64,000 nt of DNA from Candidatus Zixiibacteriota bacterium (GTDB lineage: Bacteria; Zixibacteria; MSB-5A5; GN15; PGXB01), in contig JAPLUR010000061.1 in the NCBI GenBank assembly GCA_026397505.1, positions 1 through 64,000 on the forward strand, given 5' to 3'. A program made the position numbers and the translations under genes. The notes beneath the pieces are model-generated. The model was not told the DNA's origin and did not search any database. It worked only from the letters and a program-made list of their open reading frames with translations. This document shows positions 16,532 through 25,024 of the stretch, in pieces (positions within the stretch are counted from its first letter, which is position 1; each line of letters begins with the position of its first letter).

Positions 16532-17764
16532 ATGAACGGAAAAATCACTATGGCGGCGATCGGCATTTTGCTGATGTTTGTGCCGGGGCCAGCTTTGCAG
16601 GCCCAATCTGGTCGCCCGTCGAATATGTCCAAGGCCGCCGCTAACGACACTCTTTTCATGGAGCGGCAACTGAACTTCTCGTTCAATTTCATCTCAGAAA
16701 TCACAAAGGGCGATTTTGGGAAGAACATTTTTGTGTCACCGTTGAGCGCCATGCTGGCCCTGGCCATGACTTACAATGGCGCGAGCGGCGAAACCCGGAC
16801 GGCCATGGAAAAGGTTCTGGCTTTCGAAGGACTTGACCGGGCGGCCACGAATAAAAGCATTCAGGATTTGACATCATCAATGAAAGATTCCGACCCGACG
16901 GTGCAACTAAGTATCGCCAATTCTATCTGGGCCAGGGCAGGATTGAAATTCAGGCAGGATTTCTTTGATCTGGTTAGAAAAACATATGATGCCGAGCTTC
17001 GGCCCTTGACTGACGCCCCCGCTATTAACAATTGGGTTTCCGAGAAAACCAATGATAAAATCAAAGAGATAGTGCAAGAGGTGAAACCTGATGACATCAT
17101 GTTCCTTATCAATGCTATCTATTTTAAGGGGATGTGGAAATATAAGTTCGACCGTGCCAATACCGCTGAACGGGATTTCTATCTTCTGAATAAAGGATCT
17201 AAAAAAATCCCGATGATGTCCCAGGAGGGTGAATTTCAATATTATGAAGACGGGGATTTTCAGGGCATCCGTCTCCCCTACGGCAATGACCGCCTGGCAA
17301 TGTATATTTTCCTTCCGAGCGGCGACACAGATTTCCGAGCTTTTGTCAACGATCTTTCCGCTGAAAAGTGGCAAGACTGGCTCAGTCGGCTTTATTTGCG
17401 GGAAGGGGAAATTATTCTGCCGCGATTCAAACTGGAATATGGGAAAAACCTGAATGACATTCTTAAATTGATGGGGATGGGAGTAGCCTTCGATCCGGAT
17501 AGAGCCGACTTTTCCGCGATGTATAATATATCATCTGAGGAAAGGGTATTTATCAGCGAGGTGCTGCAAAAAACCTTTGTTGAAGTGAATGAAGAGGGGA
17601 CTGAAGCCGCGGCGGTCACCTCCGTCCGCATGGAAATGACATCAGCTTATGGCGACGAGTCTCAGAAATTCCGGATGGTGGTTGACCGTCCGTTTTTCTG
17701 CGCCATTCGTGACGATCGCACCGGCGCAATTCTCTTCACGGGAATAATAGTAAACCCGGAATGA
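16532..17764 (+). CDS. Secreted serpin (serine protease inhibitor)
   Basis: At 410 residues it has typical serpin length, with an N-terminal signal peptide (ITMAAIGILLMFVPGPALQA), so it is exported. Serpins trap proteases by a loop insertion mechanism. Family signatures: NIFVSPLSAMLALAMTYNGA near the start, FLINAIYFKGMWKYKF in the middle, and FVEVNEEGTEAAAVTS followed by DRPFFCAIRDDRTGAILFTG at the end. The hinge (EEGTEAAAVT) has small residues, so an inhibitory rather than a substrate-like serpin is expected. Counting from the conserved Gly at 356 as P15, the scissile bond would be near Met369-Thr370-Ser371. The start follows a strong SD, AGGAGGAATAG. Bacterial serpins are uncommon and the target protease is unknown. 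Confidence 0.92.
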   Translation: MNGKITMAAIGILLMFVPGPALQAQSGRPSNMSKAAANDTLFMERQLNFSFNFISEITKGDFGKNIFVSPLSAMLALAMTYNGASGETRTAMEKVLAFEGLDRAATNKSIQDLTSSMKDSDPTVQLSIANSIWARAGLKFRQDFFDLVRKTYDAELRPLTDAPAINNWVSEKTNDKIKEIVQEVKPDDIMFLINAIYFKGMWKYKFDRANTAERDFYLLNKGSKKIPMMSQEGEFQYYEDGDFQGIRLPYGNDRLAMYIFLPSGDTDFRAFVNDLSAEKWQDWLSRLYLREGEIILPRFKLEYGKNLNDILKLMGMGVAFDPDRADFSAMYNISSEERVFISEVLQKTFVEVNEEGTEAAAVTSVRMEMTSAYGDESQKFRMVVDRPFFCAIRDDRTGAILFTGIIVNPE

Positions 17765-17796
17765 TGCTCCATCGAAAAGAGGATTCAGCATTCCGG
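17756..17796. terminator. Possible terminator hairpin between convergent genes
   Basis: CCGGAATG at the serpin stop codon pairs perfectly with CATTCCGG at 17789-17796. The loop is 25 bases and no strong T run follows on either strand, so it is only a weak candidate. Confidence 0.3.
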
Positions 17797-17803
17797 GCCG
17801 GTA

Positions 17804-19120
17804 TTATTTATTCCGATAAACGATTCGTCCGCCCAGTATAGTGATATCGATTTTGCCGGATAATTTCCAGCCGATGAAAGGAGAATTTTTCGACTTGGAG
17901 CGGAAATTCTCTTTCTTGACCGTCCATTTTTTCTCGGGGTCTATTACGGTAATATCGGCGGCGGTGCCGACTTCCAGCGTACCAGCCGGCAGACCGAGGA
18001 TCCGGGCCGGATTGTAGGTCATTTTCCTGACGGCATCGGCCCAGGAAAGATATCCTTTGTCAATCAGAGCGATTTTCACGAGTCCGAGGGTTGTTTCCAA
18101 CCCAATCATTCCCGAAGGAGCCTGGTCGAATTCAACATCCTTTTCCTCATCGGCGTGCGGGGCATGGTCGGAGGCGATGCAATCGATGGTCCCGTCGATC
18201 AATCCTTCGATAACCGCCTCAACGTCTTTTTGCGTCCGTATGGGCGGGTTGACCCGCAGATTGGTGTTGAACTCCTTGCCGATTTCCTCGTCGGTCAGTG
18301 TGAAATGATGCGGGCAAGCCTCCGCGGTAATATCAATGCCATCGGCCTTGGCCTGCCTGACAGCCTTGACCGCGCCAGCCGTAGTGATATGAGCGATATG
18401 AAGCCGACCGCCGGTAAAGCCACACAGTTTGATATCGCGTAAGACAGCGATCTCTTCGGCAACCCCCGGGCGGCCTTTCATTCCCAGGCGGGTCGATTGA
18501 TATGATTCATTCATCACGCCATTGGCACAGAGGAAATAGTCCTCGGCATGAGAGATAATCGGGATACCAAACATCCGAGCGTATTCCAGCGCCCGGCGCA
18601 TGATTTCGGGATTCTGCACATAGTTGCCGTCATCCGAGATGGCCACCGCGCCGGCGTTGACCAGATCGCCGATTTCAGCCAGTTCCTCTCCTTTGAGCAT
18701 CTTGGTGATAGCGCCGACGACATAGACATGGGCATCAGCCTGCTCCGCCCGCGAAAGGACAAATTTGACCGTTTCCTGATGATCGATGGTCGGGTTGGTG
18801 TTGGGCATACAGCAGATGGAGGTGAAGCCTCCAGCGGCCGCCGCCTGACAGCCGGTAATAATCGTCTCTTCATCTTCACGCCCCGGTTCCCGCAAATGCA
18901 CGTGCATGTCGATCAAGCCCGGGACCACCAGTTTTCCGGAGGCATCAACAACATTTTCAACGGGTATTGAAGCCATATCTTTTGGGGAGACATCCGATTC
19001 TTTAACAATCGCAGCTATTTTGCCATCCTTCACAAAAATGGCCGCCTCCTGACCGAAACCGAGCGCCGGGTCGATTACCAGTCCCCCCTTTATTAACATA
19101 TCATATATGGGAGTTTTCAT
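17804..19120 (-). CDS. pyrC: Dihydroorotase (PyrC), class I
   Basis: The product is 438 residues, the length of class I dihydroorotases. The enzyme closes carbamoyl-aspartate to dihydroorotate, step three of pyrimidine synthesis, in the cytoplasm. Metal-binding and substrate motifs are visible: DMHVHLREPGREDEET, CMPNTNPTID, AISDDGNYVQNPEIM, SHAEDYFL, LHIAHITTAG and IASDHAPHADEEK. The start codon directly abuts the pyrB stop, so the two are translated from one message and may form a complex, as known for class I enzymes with aspartate carbamoyltransferase. It is the last gene of pyrR-pyrB-pyrC. Confidence 0.95.
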   Translation of the reverse strand: MKTPIYDMLIKGGLVIDPALGFGQEAAIFVKDGKIAAIVKESDVSPKDMASIPVENVVDASGKLVVPGLIDMHVHLREPGREDEETIITGCQAAAAGGFTSICCMPNTNPTIDHQETVKFVLSRAEQADAHVYVVGAITKMLKGEELAEIGDLVNAGAVAISDDGNYVQNPEIMRRALEYARMFGIPIISHAEDYFLCANGVMNESYQSTRLGMKGRPGVAEEIAVLRDIKLCGFTGGRLHIAHITTAGAVKAVRQAKADGIDITAEACPHHFTLTDEEIGKEFNTNLRVNPPIRTQKDVEAVIEGLIDGTIDCIASDHAPHADEEKDVEFDQAPSGMIGLETTLGLVKIALIDKGYLSWADAVRKMTYNPARILGLPAGTLEVGTAADITVIDPEKKWTVKKENFRSKSKNSPFIGWKLSGKIDITILGGRIVYRNK

Positions 19121-20050
19121 TTATTCCTCCTCCTTTTTTCCCGAGAGCAGAAAGAGCACGGCCATACGAACCGCCTGTCCGTTGGTTACCTGTTCGAGAA
19201 TAACCGAGGAATCGCCGTCGGCCACCTCGTTGGTGATTTCCACGCCGCGGTTTATCGGCCCGGGGTGCATGATAGTATAGTTCTTGTTGAGAAGTTGCAG
19301 ACGTTCTCTGGTCATTCCGAATAGATTCGTATACTCCCGCTGGGAAGGGAATAAACCTGCCTGCTGCCGCTCCAGTTGAATCCGCATGATGTTAACAACA
19401 TCAGCGCCGTCAATCGCCTTATCCAGATCGGTAAAAATATCGACCCCGAATTTTTCCACCTCAAAAGGAAGGAGTGTGGATGGACCGCAGACGGCCACGG
19501 ACGCTCCCATCGTCTTCAATCCCCAGATATTAGAGCGAACCACACGGGAATGCTTGATATCGCCGACGAGGACAACGCGCAGGTCTTTTAGTTTTTTATA
19601 TTTGCGACGGATGGTAAACATATCCAGCAGGGCCTGAGTAGGATGCTCATGTGCGCCATCGCCGGCATTAATGATATTTGATTGGGTGCACTGTGTCAGG
19701 AAATATGGGACGCCGGATGAAGAATGCCTGACAACAACCATGTCGATTTTCATCGCTTCGATATTTTGCACCGTATCCCGCAGGCTTTCGCCCTTTTTGA
19801 CCGAGGAGGTCCCCGGCGTGAAGCTGACCGTATCAGCCGAGAGCCGTTTTTCCGCCAGTTCGAATGAAATCCGGGTGCGGGTGGATGGCTCATAGAAGAG
19901 ATTAAGAACCGTGATGCCGCGCAGGGTGGGGACTTTCTTTATGGGGCGCTCGATGATTTCGCGAAATGTTTCGGCCGTGTCGAGAATCAGAGTGATCTCC
20001 TCGGCTGTCGCGTCCTCCAACCCCAGAAGATGGCGTGAACGCAATTGCAT
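19121..20050 (-). CDS. pyrB: Aspartate carbamoyltransferase catalytic subunit (PyrB)
   Basis: At 309 residues it is the usual catalytic chain length. It joins carbamoyl phosphate to aspartate, the committed step of pyrimidine synthesis. Motifs: carbamoyl phosphate loop YEPSTRTRISFE, HPTQALLDMFTI, VGDIKHSRVVRSNI and HPGPINRGVEI. No pyrI regulatory chain is present in the window. The ATG overlaps the pyrR stop by one base (TAATG) and the gene ends exactly where pyrC begins. Regulation would be through the pyrR leader. Confidence 0.96.
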   Translation of the reverse strand: MQLRSRHLLGLEDATAEEITLILDTAETFREIIERPIKKVPTLRGITVLNLFYEPSTRTRISFELAEKRLSADTVSFTPGTSSVKKGESLRDTVQNIEAMKIDMVVVRHSSSGVPYFLTQCTQSNIINAGDGAHEHPTQALLDMFTIRRKYKKLKDLRVVLVGDIKHSRVVRSNIWGLKTMGASVAVCGPSTLLPFEVEKFGVDIFTDLDKAIDGADVVNIMRIQLERQQAGLFPSQREYTNLFGMTRERLQLLNKNYTIMHPGPINRGVEITNEVADGDSSVILEQVTNGQAVRMAVLFLLSGKKEEE

Positions 20051-20658
20051 TACTTCTTACCCCCTTTCTTGCCCGATTTCAAGGCTTTCTTGATTTCGGA
20101 AGGGCTCTTTTTCATACCGGATTTGGCCACTACTACTATTTCCTGACCATCCTTTTCCATGAGGCGGACCAGGACCCGGTCATCTTTTGAGGTCGGGATA
20201 TTCTTGCCGACAAAATCGGGCCGGATGGGAAGTTCGCGATGGCCGCGGTCGATGAGAACGGCCAGCTGTATCGAGCGGGGACGGCCGAAATCAATGATCT
20301 GGTCGAGAGCGGCACGGATGGTGCGGCCGGTGAAAAGAACATCGTCCACCAGAATGACATTACGGTCAACCACATCGAAGAGGATTTCGGTTCGCTGAAT
20401 CACCGGCTGATCGAGCTTGGAATGGACATCATCACGATAAAGGTTAATATCCATAAGGCCGACCGGAATCTCTATTCCTTCGATTTCCTTAATCCTATCG
20501 GCTACCCGTTTGGCAATATCGGCCCCGCGGTTCAGGATACCGATCAAAACCAGCGTCTCAGCGCCGCTGTTTTTTTCCAGAATCTCATGGGAGATGCGGA
20601 TAATAGCGCGGGCGATATCCTTTTCATCCATCAAGGTTTCGATTTTCTCTTTGGTCAA
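20050..20658 (-). CDS. pyrR: PyrR, pyrimidine operon regulator / uracil phosphoribosyltransferase
   Basis: About 202 residues. PyrR proteins bind pyr mRNA when UMP is high and also convert uracil to UMP. The PRPP-binding motif VILVDDVLFTGRTIRAAL and the family phrases VGLMDINLYRDD and LIDRGHRELPIRPDFVGKN are clear. The start is taken as TTG at 20658, four bases after AGGAGG, which gives an N-terminus aligning with the Bacillus protein; an ATG at 20688 would lie before the SD. The C-terminus carries an extra Lys-rich tail (KKSPSEIKKALKSGKKGGKK), which could help RNA binding. It leads pyrR-pyrB-pyrC. Confidence 0.93.
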   Translation of the reverse strand: MTKEKIETLMDEKDIARAIIRISHEILEKNSGAETLVLIGILNRGADIAKRVADRIKEIEGIEIPVGLMDINLYRDDVHSKLDQPVIQRTEILFDVVDRNVILVDDVLFTGRTIRAALDQIIDFGRPRSIQLAVLIDRGHRELPIRPDFVGKNIPTSKDDRVLVRLMEKDGQEIVVVAKSGMKKSPSEIKKALKSGKKGGKK

Positions 20659-20809
20659 ATTACCTCCTATAAAGCAAAATAGTGTCAACCGCAGAATTAA
20701 AGGAGAAAATGAAACTTCTGTACTCTTGAGAAGCCCAAGATGATGACTGAGCGAGGACTTTCATTTTTTCCTTTAGCCGCCTCTCGTGCGGCCTTAAAAG
20801 GTTAAAATC
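20659..20809 (-). promoter_or_regulatory. Structured pyr operon leader, possible PyrR-binding RNA
   Basis: About 150 bases of leader precede pyrR. Close to the 5' end (20770-20801) the RNA can fold into a stem, CCTTT/AAAGG and GCCGC/GCGGC, around the loop ACGAGAG. A GAGAGGC sequence at such a hairpin resembles the known PyrR-binding loop. Its 3' arm touches the 5' arm of a second possible pairing (20759-20771 with 20702-20714, GAAAAAATGAAA against TTTCATTTTCTC), so the two may exclude each other. The second stem has a 44-base loop and is not a classical terminator. Confidence 0.45.
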
Positions 20810-20815
20810 AATGCG

Positions 20816-20843
20816 ATAATATTCAAATTCGGGGTTTCGTCAA
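20816..20843 (-). promoter_or_regulatory. Promoter of the pyrRBC operon
   Basis: Minus strand TTGACG (20838-20843), a 16-base spacer, TATTAT (20816-20821). Transcription would begin about eight bases before the first leader hairpin. Confidence 0.75.
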
Positions 20844-20920
20844 GCGATATTTTCGGAGATAAAGCAAATTGTCAGCCTTATGCCTTAAGCCTTTGTCGCT
20901 GAAGTTGATAAGGTTTGTGC

Positions 20921-22498
20921 TTATGTGATGATAGAGGCCAGTTCGGATTCGGTTAAAAAGCGCCATTTGCCCAGTTGCTCGTTCTGATATGAGATTATTT
21001 CAGGACAAGAGAGATAAGCGGAATAATCATGCCAGCGAAAAAAATCCTTTTTGCCTGTCATGCATTCTATGGCTCCGTCTTTCAGGGCGATAATCCTGTC
21101 GGTCAGCTGGAGGATAATATTCCCATAATGGGATATGATTATTATACCGATTCCTTTGCTCCGCAATTTTCCGACCATTTCCACAAAACGCGCGACGCCA
21201 TCAGCATCAAGGCCGCACGTCGGCTCATCGAAGAAGATAAATGCGGGTGTCAAAGAGAGGATGGTGCCGAAGGCCAGCCGCCGTTTCTCCCCGCCCGAAA
21301 GAGTGAACGGATCACGCCCGGCGAATTTTTCCCTGGTCAGCCCGATCAGCCGGTAACTGTCATCGGCCAGCGCATCTATTTCCGGAAGGTGCAGATTTTC
21401 CGCCGCAAATTTTATCTCCCTGTCAACGGTGGGAAGAAAAAACTGTCTTTCAGGGTGCTGGAACGAAATCGCCACCGCGCCGGGACCAGGCTTAAAGTTG
21501 CTGTATTGCACCGTTCCCTTATCCGGCTTGAGAAGACCGGCCAGAAGCTGGATAAGGGTTGACTTGCCGCTTCCGGAACAGCCGACCAGACCATAGATGC
21601 AATTGCTCTCAATAGAAAGATTAATTCCCTGGAATAGAGCATTGTCTTTTCGATTACCATAGGTAAACCAGACCGATTTGAGCGAGATTCCTTTAGGCTT
21701 TTCCGCAAGCCCCTGGTTGATGCTTTCAACCATAGGTTTGTCTTTCGGAAAACCGATCTCGGCTTTTATTCGGTACCTCAAGGGGACATCAAGCCCGACG
21801 GACAGGCAGAGCGCGACCTGTGAGAATATTTCCTGTGGGCTTCCATCCGCCAAGACTCCGCCTTCCCTGAAGACAATGACCCTACCGTATTCCTCAGCTA
21901 CATAATCGTATTGTGTTATGCGGAGAACAGTCAGGTCTGACTTATGTTCGAGAAGCTTTCTAACTGCGGCGCCGAGGAGTTTCTTCCCCGATTCATCCAG
22001 ATAGGAGCCCGGTTCATCAAGCACCAGAATCTCCGGCTCAGAAATCATGACCGCGGCTAAAGCCAGTTTCTGCTTTTCTCCGCCGGAGAGTCCCGAGGTG
22101 AGCCAGCGGTGCATATGCGACAATCCAAAAAACTCCAGCGACCGGTCGACCCTCTCGGCAATTTTCGGTTGTTCGACATTCAGATTCTCCAGGGAGAAAG
22201 CAACCTCGCGTTCCACGGTGGTGGATACGAGCTGATTGTCCGGATTCTGAAAAACCATACCGACAATCTGCTTAAGATGCCGGCTGTCCTGCTCAACAGA
22301 TGGATCCAGCCCGCACACTCTGATTTCACCCGAGGTCGGTTTCAAAATACCGTTGATCAGCAGGGCAAAAGTGGTTTTCCCGGAGCCATTGTTGCCGATA
22401 AGGGCGACTCTCTCGCCGGAAGCAATGGTGAGAGTCAAATCATCAATTGCCTTTGTACCGTCAGGGTAGATATATGTCACATGGTCGAACTTTATCAT
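20921..22498 (-). CDS. ECF-type transporter ATPase, two ATPase domains fused
   Basis: About 525 residues with two complete ABC ATPase domains. Domain one: Walker A GNNGSGKTT, Q-loop VFQNPDNQLVS, signature LSGGEKQKLALA, Walker B ILVLDEPG. Domain two: GCSGSGKST, SFQHPERQFFL, signature LSGGEKRRLAFG, FIFFDEPTCGLD. The QNPDNQ form of the Q-loop is typical of energy-coupling factor (EcfA/CbiO) ATPases for vitamins or metals; the two halves, usually separate EcfA1 and EcfA2, are fused here. No EcfT or substrate-binding gene is visible in the window, so the substrate is unknown. The ATG at 22498 fits the family N-terminus (MIKFDHVTYIYPDG) but has no SD and directly follows the T run of a terminator. 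Confidence 0.85.
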   Translation of the reverse strand: MIKFDHVTYIYPDGTKAIDDLTLTIASGERVALIGNNGSGKTTFALLINGILKPTSGEIRVCGLDPSVEQDSRHLKQIVGMVFQNPDNQLVSTTVEREVAFSLENLNVEQPKIAERVDRSLEFFGLSHMHRWLTSGLSGGEKQKLALAAVMISEPEILVLDEPGSYLDESGKKLLGAAVRKLLEHKSDLTVLRITQYDYVAEEYGRVIVFREGGVLADGSPQEIFSQVALCLSVGLDVPLRYRIKAEIGFPKDKPMVESINQGLAEKPKGISLKSVWFTYGNRKDNALFQGINLSIESNCIYGLVGCSGSGKSTLIQLLAGLLKPDKGTVQYSNFKPGPGAVAISFQHPERQFFLPTVDREIKFAAENLHLPEIDALADDSYRLIGLTREKFAGRDPFTLSGGEKRRLAFGTILSLTPAFIFFDEPTCGLDADGVARFVEMVGKLRSKGIGIIIISHYGNIILQLTDRIIALKDGAIECMTGKKDFFRWHDYSAYLSCPEIISYQNEQLGKWRFLTESELASIIT

Positions 22499-22537
22499 AA
22501 AAAAATCCGCCGACGGCTTAATAAAAGCCATCGGCGG
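22499..22537 (-). terminator. Strong rho-independent terminator after gcvPB
   Basis: Minus strand CCGCCGATGGCTT ... AAGCCGTCGGCGG, a 13-bp stem with one G-T type mismatch, followed by seven T. The stem begins 24 bases after the gcvPB stop, and the T run ends one base before the ECF ATPase ATG. It could therefore also act as an attenuator for that gene. Confidence 0.85.
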
Positions 22538-22561
22538 CAATAATCAAGTCAATTCGTTCGG

Positions 22562-24019
22562 TCATCCCTTATGGCAGACATCAAGCTCCCGCGCGGCTTT
22601 TACTTCATCGAGCCGCCGAACCGGCGTGGTAAAGGGCGCATGATGCAGTTTTTCGGGATCGGATTGGGCTTCTCCGGCGATGGCGATCAAAGCCCTGGCA
22701 AAAGCCTCGAGAGTCTCGCGGCTTTCGGTTTCAGTCGGTTCAATCATAAATGCTTCCGGTACAATCAGCGGGAAATAGACCGTGGGAGCGTGGAAGCCGT
22801 AATCCAATAATCGCTTGGCCAAGTCAAGGGCCCTGGCGCCTGCCTTCTTCTGCCGATTGCAGGAAAGAACAAATTCATGCTGGCAGGTTCGGTCATAGGG
22901 AATGTCAAAGTCATTCCTAAGAAGGGCCTTAAGATAGTTGGCATTCAAGACGGCGTTGTCGGAAACCCGCCGCAATCCTCCGGCTCCAAGCGCTCTGATA
23001 TAGGTATAGGCTCGAATGCAGTTGGCAAAATTCCCATAGAAGGTATGCACCCGGCCGATCGATTTGGGGCGATTATAATCGAGAAAGAGGCGGTCATTCT
23101 CCTGCGGATTTTTTCCAATGACGGGCACCGGCAGAAATGGCGCCAGTTTGGCCACAACTCCGACTCCTCCCGCTCCCGGCCCACCGCCACCGTGCGGAGT
23201 GGAGAAAGTTTTATGGAGATTGAAGTGCAGGATATCGAAGCCGATCTTCCCCGGCCTGACAATTCCCAACTGGGCGTTGAGATTTGCGCCATCCATATAG
23301 AGGAGAGCGCCCGCCTTGTGAACGATCTCGGCAATCTTTTCGATTTCCGATTCAAACAGCCCGAGAGTATTGGGATTGGTCAGCATCAGAGCGGCCGTAT
23401 CGCTGTCAATCGCGGCGGCCACTGTTTCCGGAGAAATTATGCCGTTCTCGTTCGATTTAATTTGCACCGTTTCATATCCGACCATCGTTACCGAGGCGGG
23501 GTTGGTTCCATGGGCGGAATCAGGGATAAGAACCTTCTTTCTGATATTCCCCTGGTCCCGATGATAAGCCCGGACAATCAAAAGCCCGGTGAATTCTCCC
23601 TGAGCGCCGGCCACCGGCTGCAAGGAAACGGCATCAAATCCGGAGATTTCCATAAGATATTGCTCCAACTCATACATGATTTGGAGCGAACCTGCGGCAG
23701 TGCGGCACGGGGCCAGCGGATGCTGATTTACAAATCCGGGCAGCGAAGCCATTTTATCATTCACCTTGGGATTATACTTCATAGTACACGACCCAAGGGG
23801 GTAAAATCCCTTATCGATATGATGGTTCTTTATGGAGAGCCCGATATAATGGCGCACCATCTCGCCTTCCGTCACCTCGGGAAGCGGGGCATCCTGCTCC
23901 CGACGATATTTGGCGGGAATCAGATTGAGAAGATCCTTTTCATCACGGCCGGTCGGAGGCAAAGGCGATCCCTCTCGTCCCGGCCGAGACTTTTCATAAA
24001 TCAAAACCTTGTTGTCCAT
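22562..24019 (-). CDS. gcvPB: Glycine dehydrogenase (decarboxylating) subunit 2
   Basis: The product is 485 residues, normal for the C-terminal half of a split P-protein. With GcvPA it forms the PLP enzyme that decarboxylates glycine and passes the aminomethyl group to the lipoyl arm of GcvH. The PLP lysine lies in HFNLHKTFSTPHGGGGPG; other family phrases are KGFYPLGSCTMKYNPKVN, LMLTNPNTLGLFE and DGANLNAQLG. It is the last gene of the long minus-strand unit, separated from gcvPA by a thioredoxin lipoprotein gene, and ended by a strong terminator. No gcvT or lipoamide dehydrogenase gene is in the window. Confidence 0.96.
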   Translation of the reverse strand: MDNKVLIYEKSRPGREGSPLPPTGRDEKDLLNLIPAKYRREQDAPLPEVTEGEMVRHYIGLSIKNHHIDKGFYPLGSCTMKYNPKVNDKMASLPGFVNQHPLAPCRTAAGSLQIMYELEQYLMEISGFDAVSLQPVAGAQGEFTGLLIVRAYHRDQGNIRKKVLIPDSAHGTNPASVTMVGYETVQIKSNENGIISPETVAAAIDSDTAALMLTNPNTLGLFESEIEKIAEIVHKAGALLYMDGANLNAQLGIVRPGKIGFDILHFNLHKTFSTPHGGGGPGAGGVGVVAKLAPFLPVPVIGKNPQENDRLFLDYNRPKSIGRVHTFYGNFANCIRAYTYIRALGAGGLRRVSDNAVLNANYLKALLRNDFDIPYDRTCQHEFVLSCNRQKKAGARALDLAKRLLDYGFHAPTVYFPLIVPEAFMIEPTETESRETLEAFARALIAIAGEAQSDPEKLHHAPFTTPVRRLDEVKAARELDVCHKG

Positions 24020-24041
24020 ATTATATCAGCGTTCTATCCGG

Positions 24042-24938
24042 TTATTTGCCTCCCTCGACAGGGGCGGGGTTTTTGAGCTTCAATATCTGTTTCTGGGCGT
24101 AAGCGGTGTCTGGGCTGGCCGGATTATTCTTAATAAACCCCTCAAAAGACTTAATGGCCATGGCGGTATCGCCCTTCTCGCGATAAACGATGGCGGTCAT
24201 GATTTCGGCGTCGGATGCGATGCTCTGGCCGGGGAATTTCTTCATCACCTCGGCGAAGCGGGCGATTGCTTCTTCATACATTTTGGCCTGCATTTTCATT
24301 TCTGCCAGAGCCATCATGGCGCTGTCGCTCCGCCCTTCCTTATTGTCGGGATCGGCGGCAATGACTTTGCCATAATAATTTTCAGCTTCCGCAACCATTC
24401 CGCGGTACTGATATTTTTCGCCGATGCGGAAATTGAGTTCCGTGGTTTCCCCGGCCGCTGCCATCCTCAAATAGTAGTTCAGCGTCTGAATATCATTCAA
24501 GTAATTATTAACGGTTTCAACAAAATCGGGCCCGGGCAGGAATCCGGCAATGCGGTCGATTTCGGTGCCATCGCTATTGAGGAGGACTATTGTAGGATAT
24601 GCTTTGACCGAATGCTTCCGCGCAGTGGCTGTATCCACCTCGGCATTTATCCTGGTGAAAACGATATTCCCCGACATGGCGACAACCATCGTATCAACAT
24701 AAGTCTCGGTATCCAGCTTCTTGCACCAGGTGCACCAGTCGGTATAGAAATCGATCAGGATCTTCTGATTTTTCTCCTGGGCAAGTTTTAGCGCCTGGTC
24801 ATAACTGGTGGCAAAATCAATTTTCGCCGGGCCAATCGGAACCGGGGCCTCTTTCTTGCCGCAACCGGAAAGCGTAACCAAACTCATTATGATCAATGCC
24901 CCGGCTAAAGCGGTCAGAATTCTCAAACTCTTCCTCAT
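24042..24938 (-). CDS. Thioredoxin-fold lipoprotein with TPR-like tail
   Basis: About 298 residues. A lipoprotein signal peptide ends in LSGC, so the protein should be lipid-anchored in the envelope. Residues 35-150 form a thioredoxin fold with the active site DWCTWCKK and the cis-Pro KAYPTIVLL, as in DsbD-gamma-like or thiol reductase proteins. The rest holds helical repeats of TPR type (FRIGEKYQYRGMVAEAENYY, AIVYREKGDTAMAIKSFEGF). It probably reduces or oxidises envelope proteins. The ATG at 24938 follows GGAG; an ATG five codons upstream is the alternative. It lies between gcvPA and gcvPB, which is unusual for an envelope protein. Confidence 0.8.
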   Translation of the reverse strand: MRKSLRILTALAGALIIMSLVTLSGCGKKEAPVPIGPAKIDFATSYDQALKLAQEKNQKILIDFYTDWCTWCKKLDTETYVDTMVVAMSGNIVFTRINAEVDTATARKHSVKAYPTIVLLNSDGTEIDRIAGFLPGPDFVETVNNYLNDIQTLNYYLRMAAAGETTELNFRIGEKYQYRGMVAEAENYYGKVIAADPDNKEGRSDSAMMALAEMKMQAKMYEEAIARFAEVMKKFPGQSIASDAEIMTAIVYREKGDTAMAIKSFEGFIKNNPASPDTAYAQKQILKLKNPAPVEGGK

Positions 24939-25024
24939 TTCCTCTCCAATCATTTAATGAATATTAAATATCCTTATTATACTTATCCCTGCGAGCGGCA
25001 GTCTTTAGATGGACGACTTATGCC

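Noticed and set aside
20659-20690. TTGACA and TATAGG close to the pyrR start
   Set aside because: They are only 11 bases apart, too close for a promoter; TATAGG is part of the SD region.
20702-20771. AT-rich 13-bp pairing in the pyr leader as a terminator
   Set aside because: The loop is 44 bases and no compact GC stem with T run is present, so it is only noted as a possible alternative fold.
22877-24076. 399-codon plus-strand open frame opposite gcvPB
   Set aside because: gcvPB on the other strand is fully conserved with its PLP motif; the antisense frame shows no domain.
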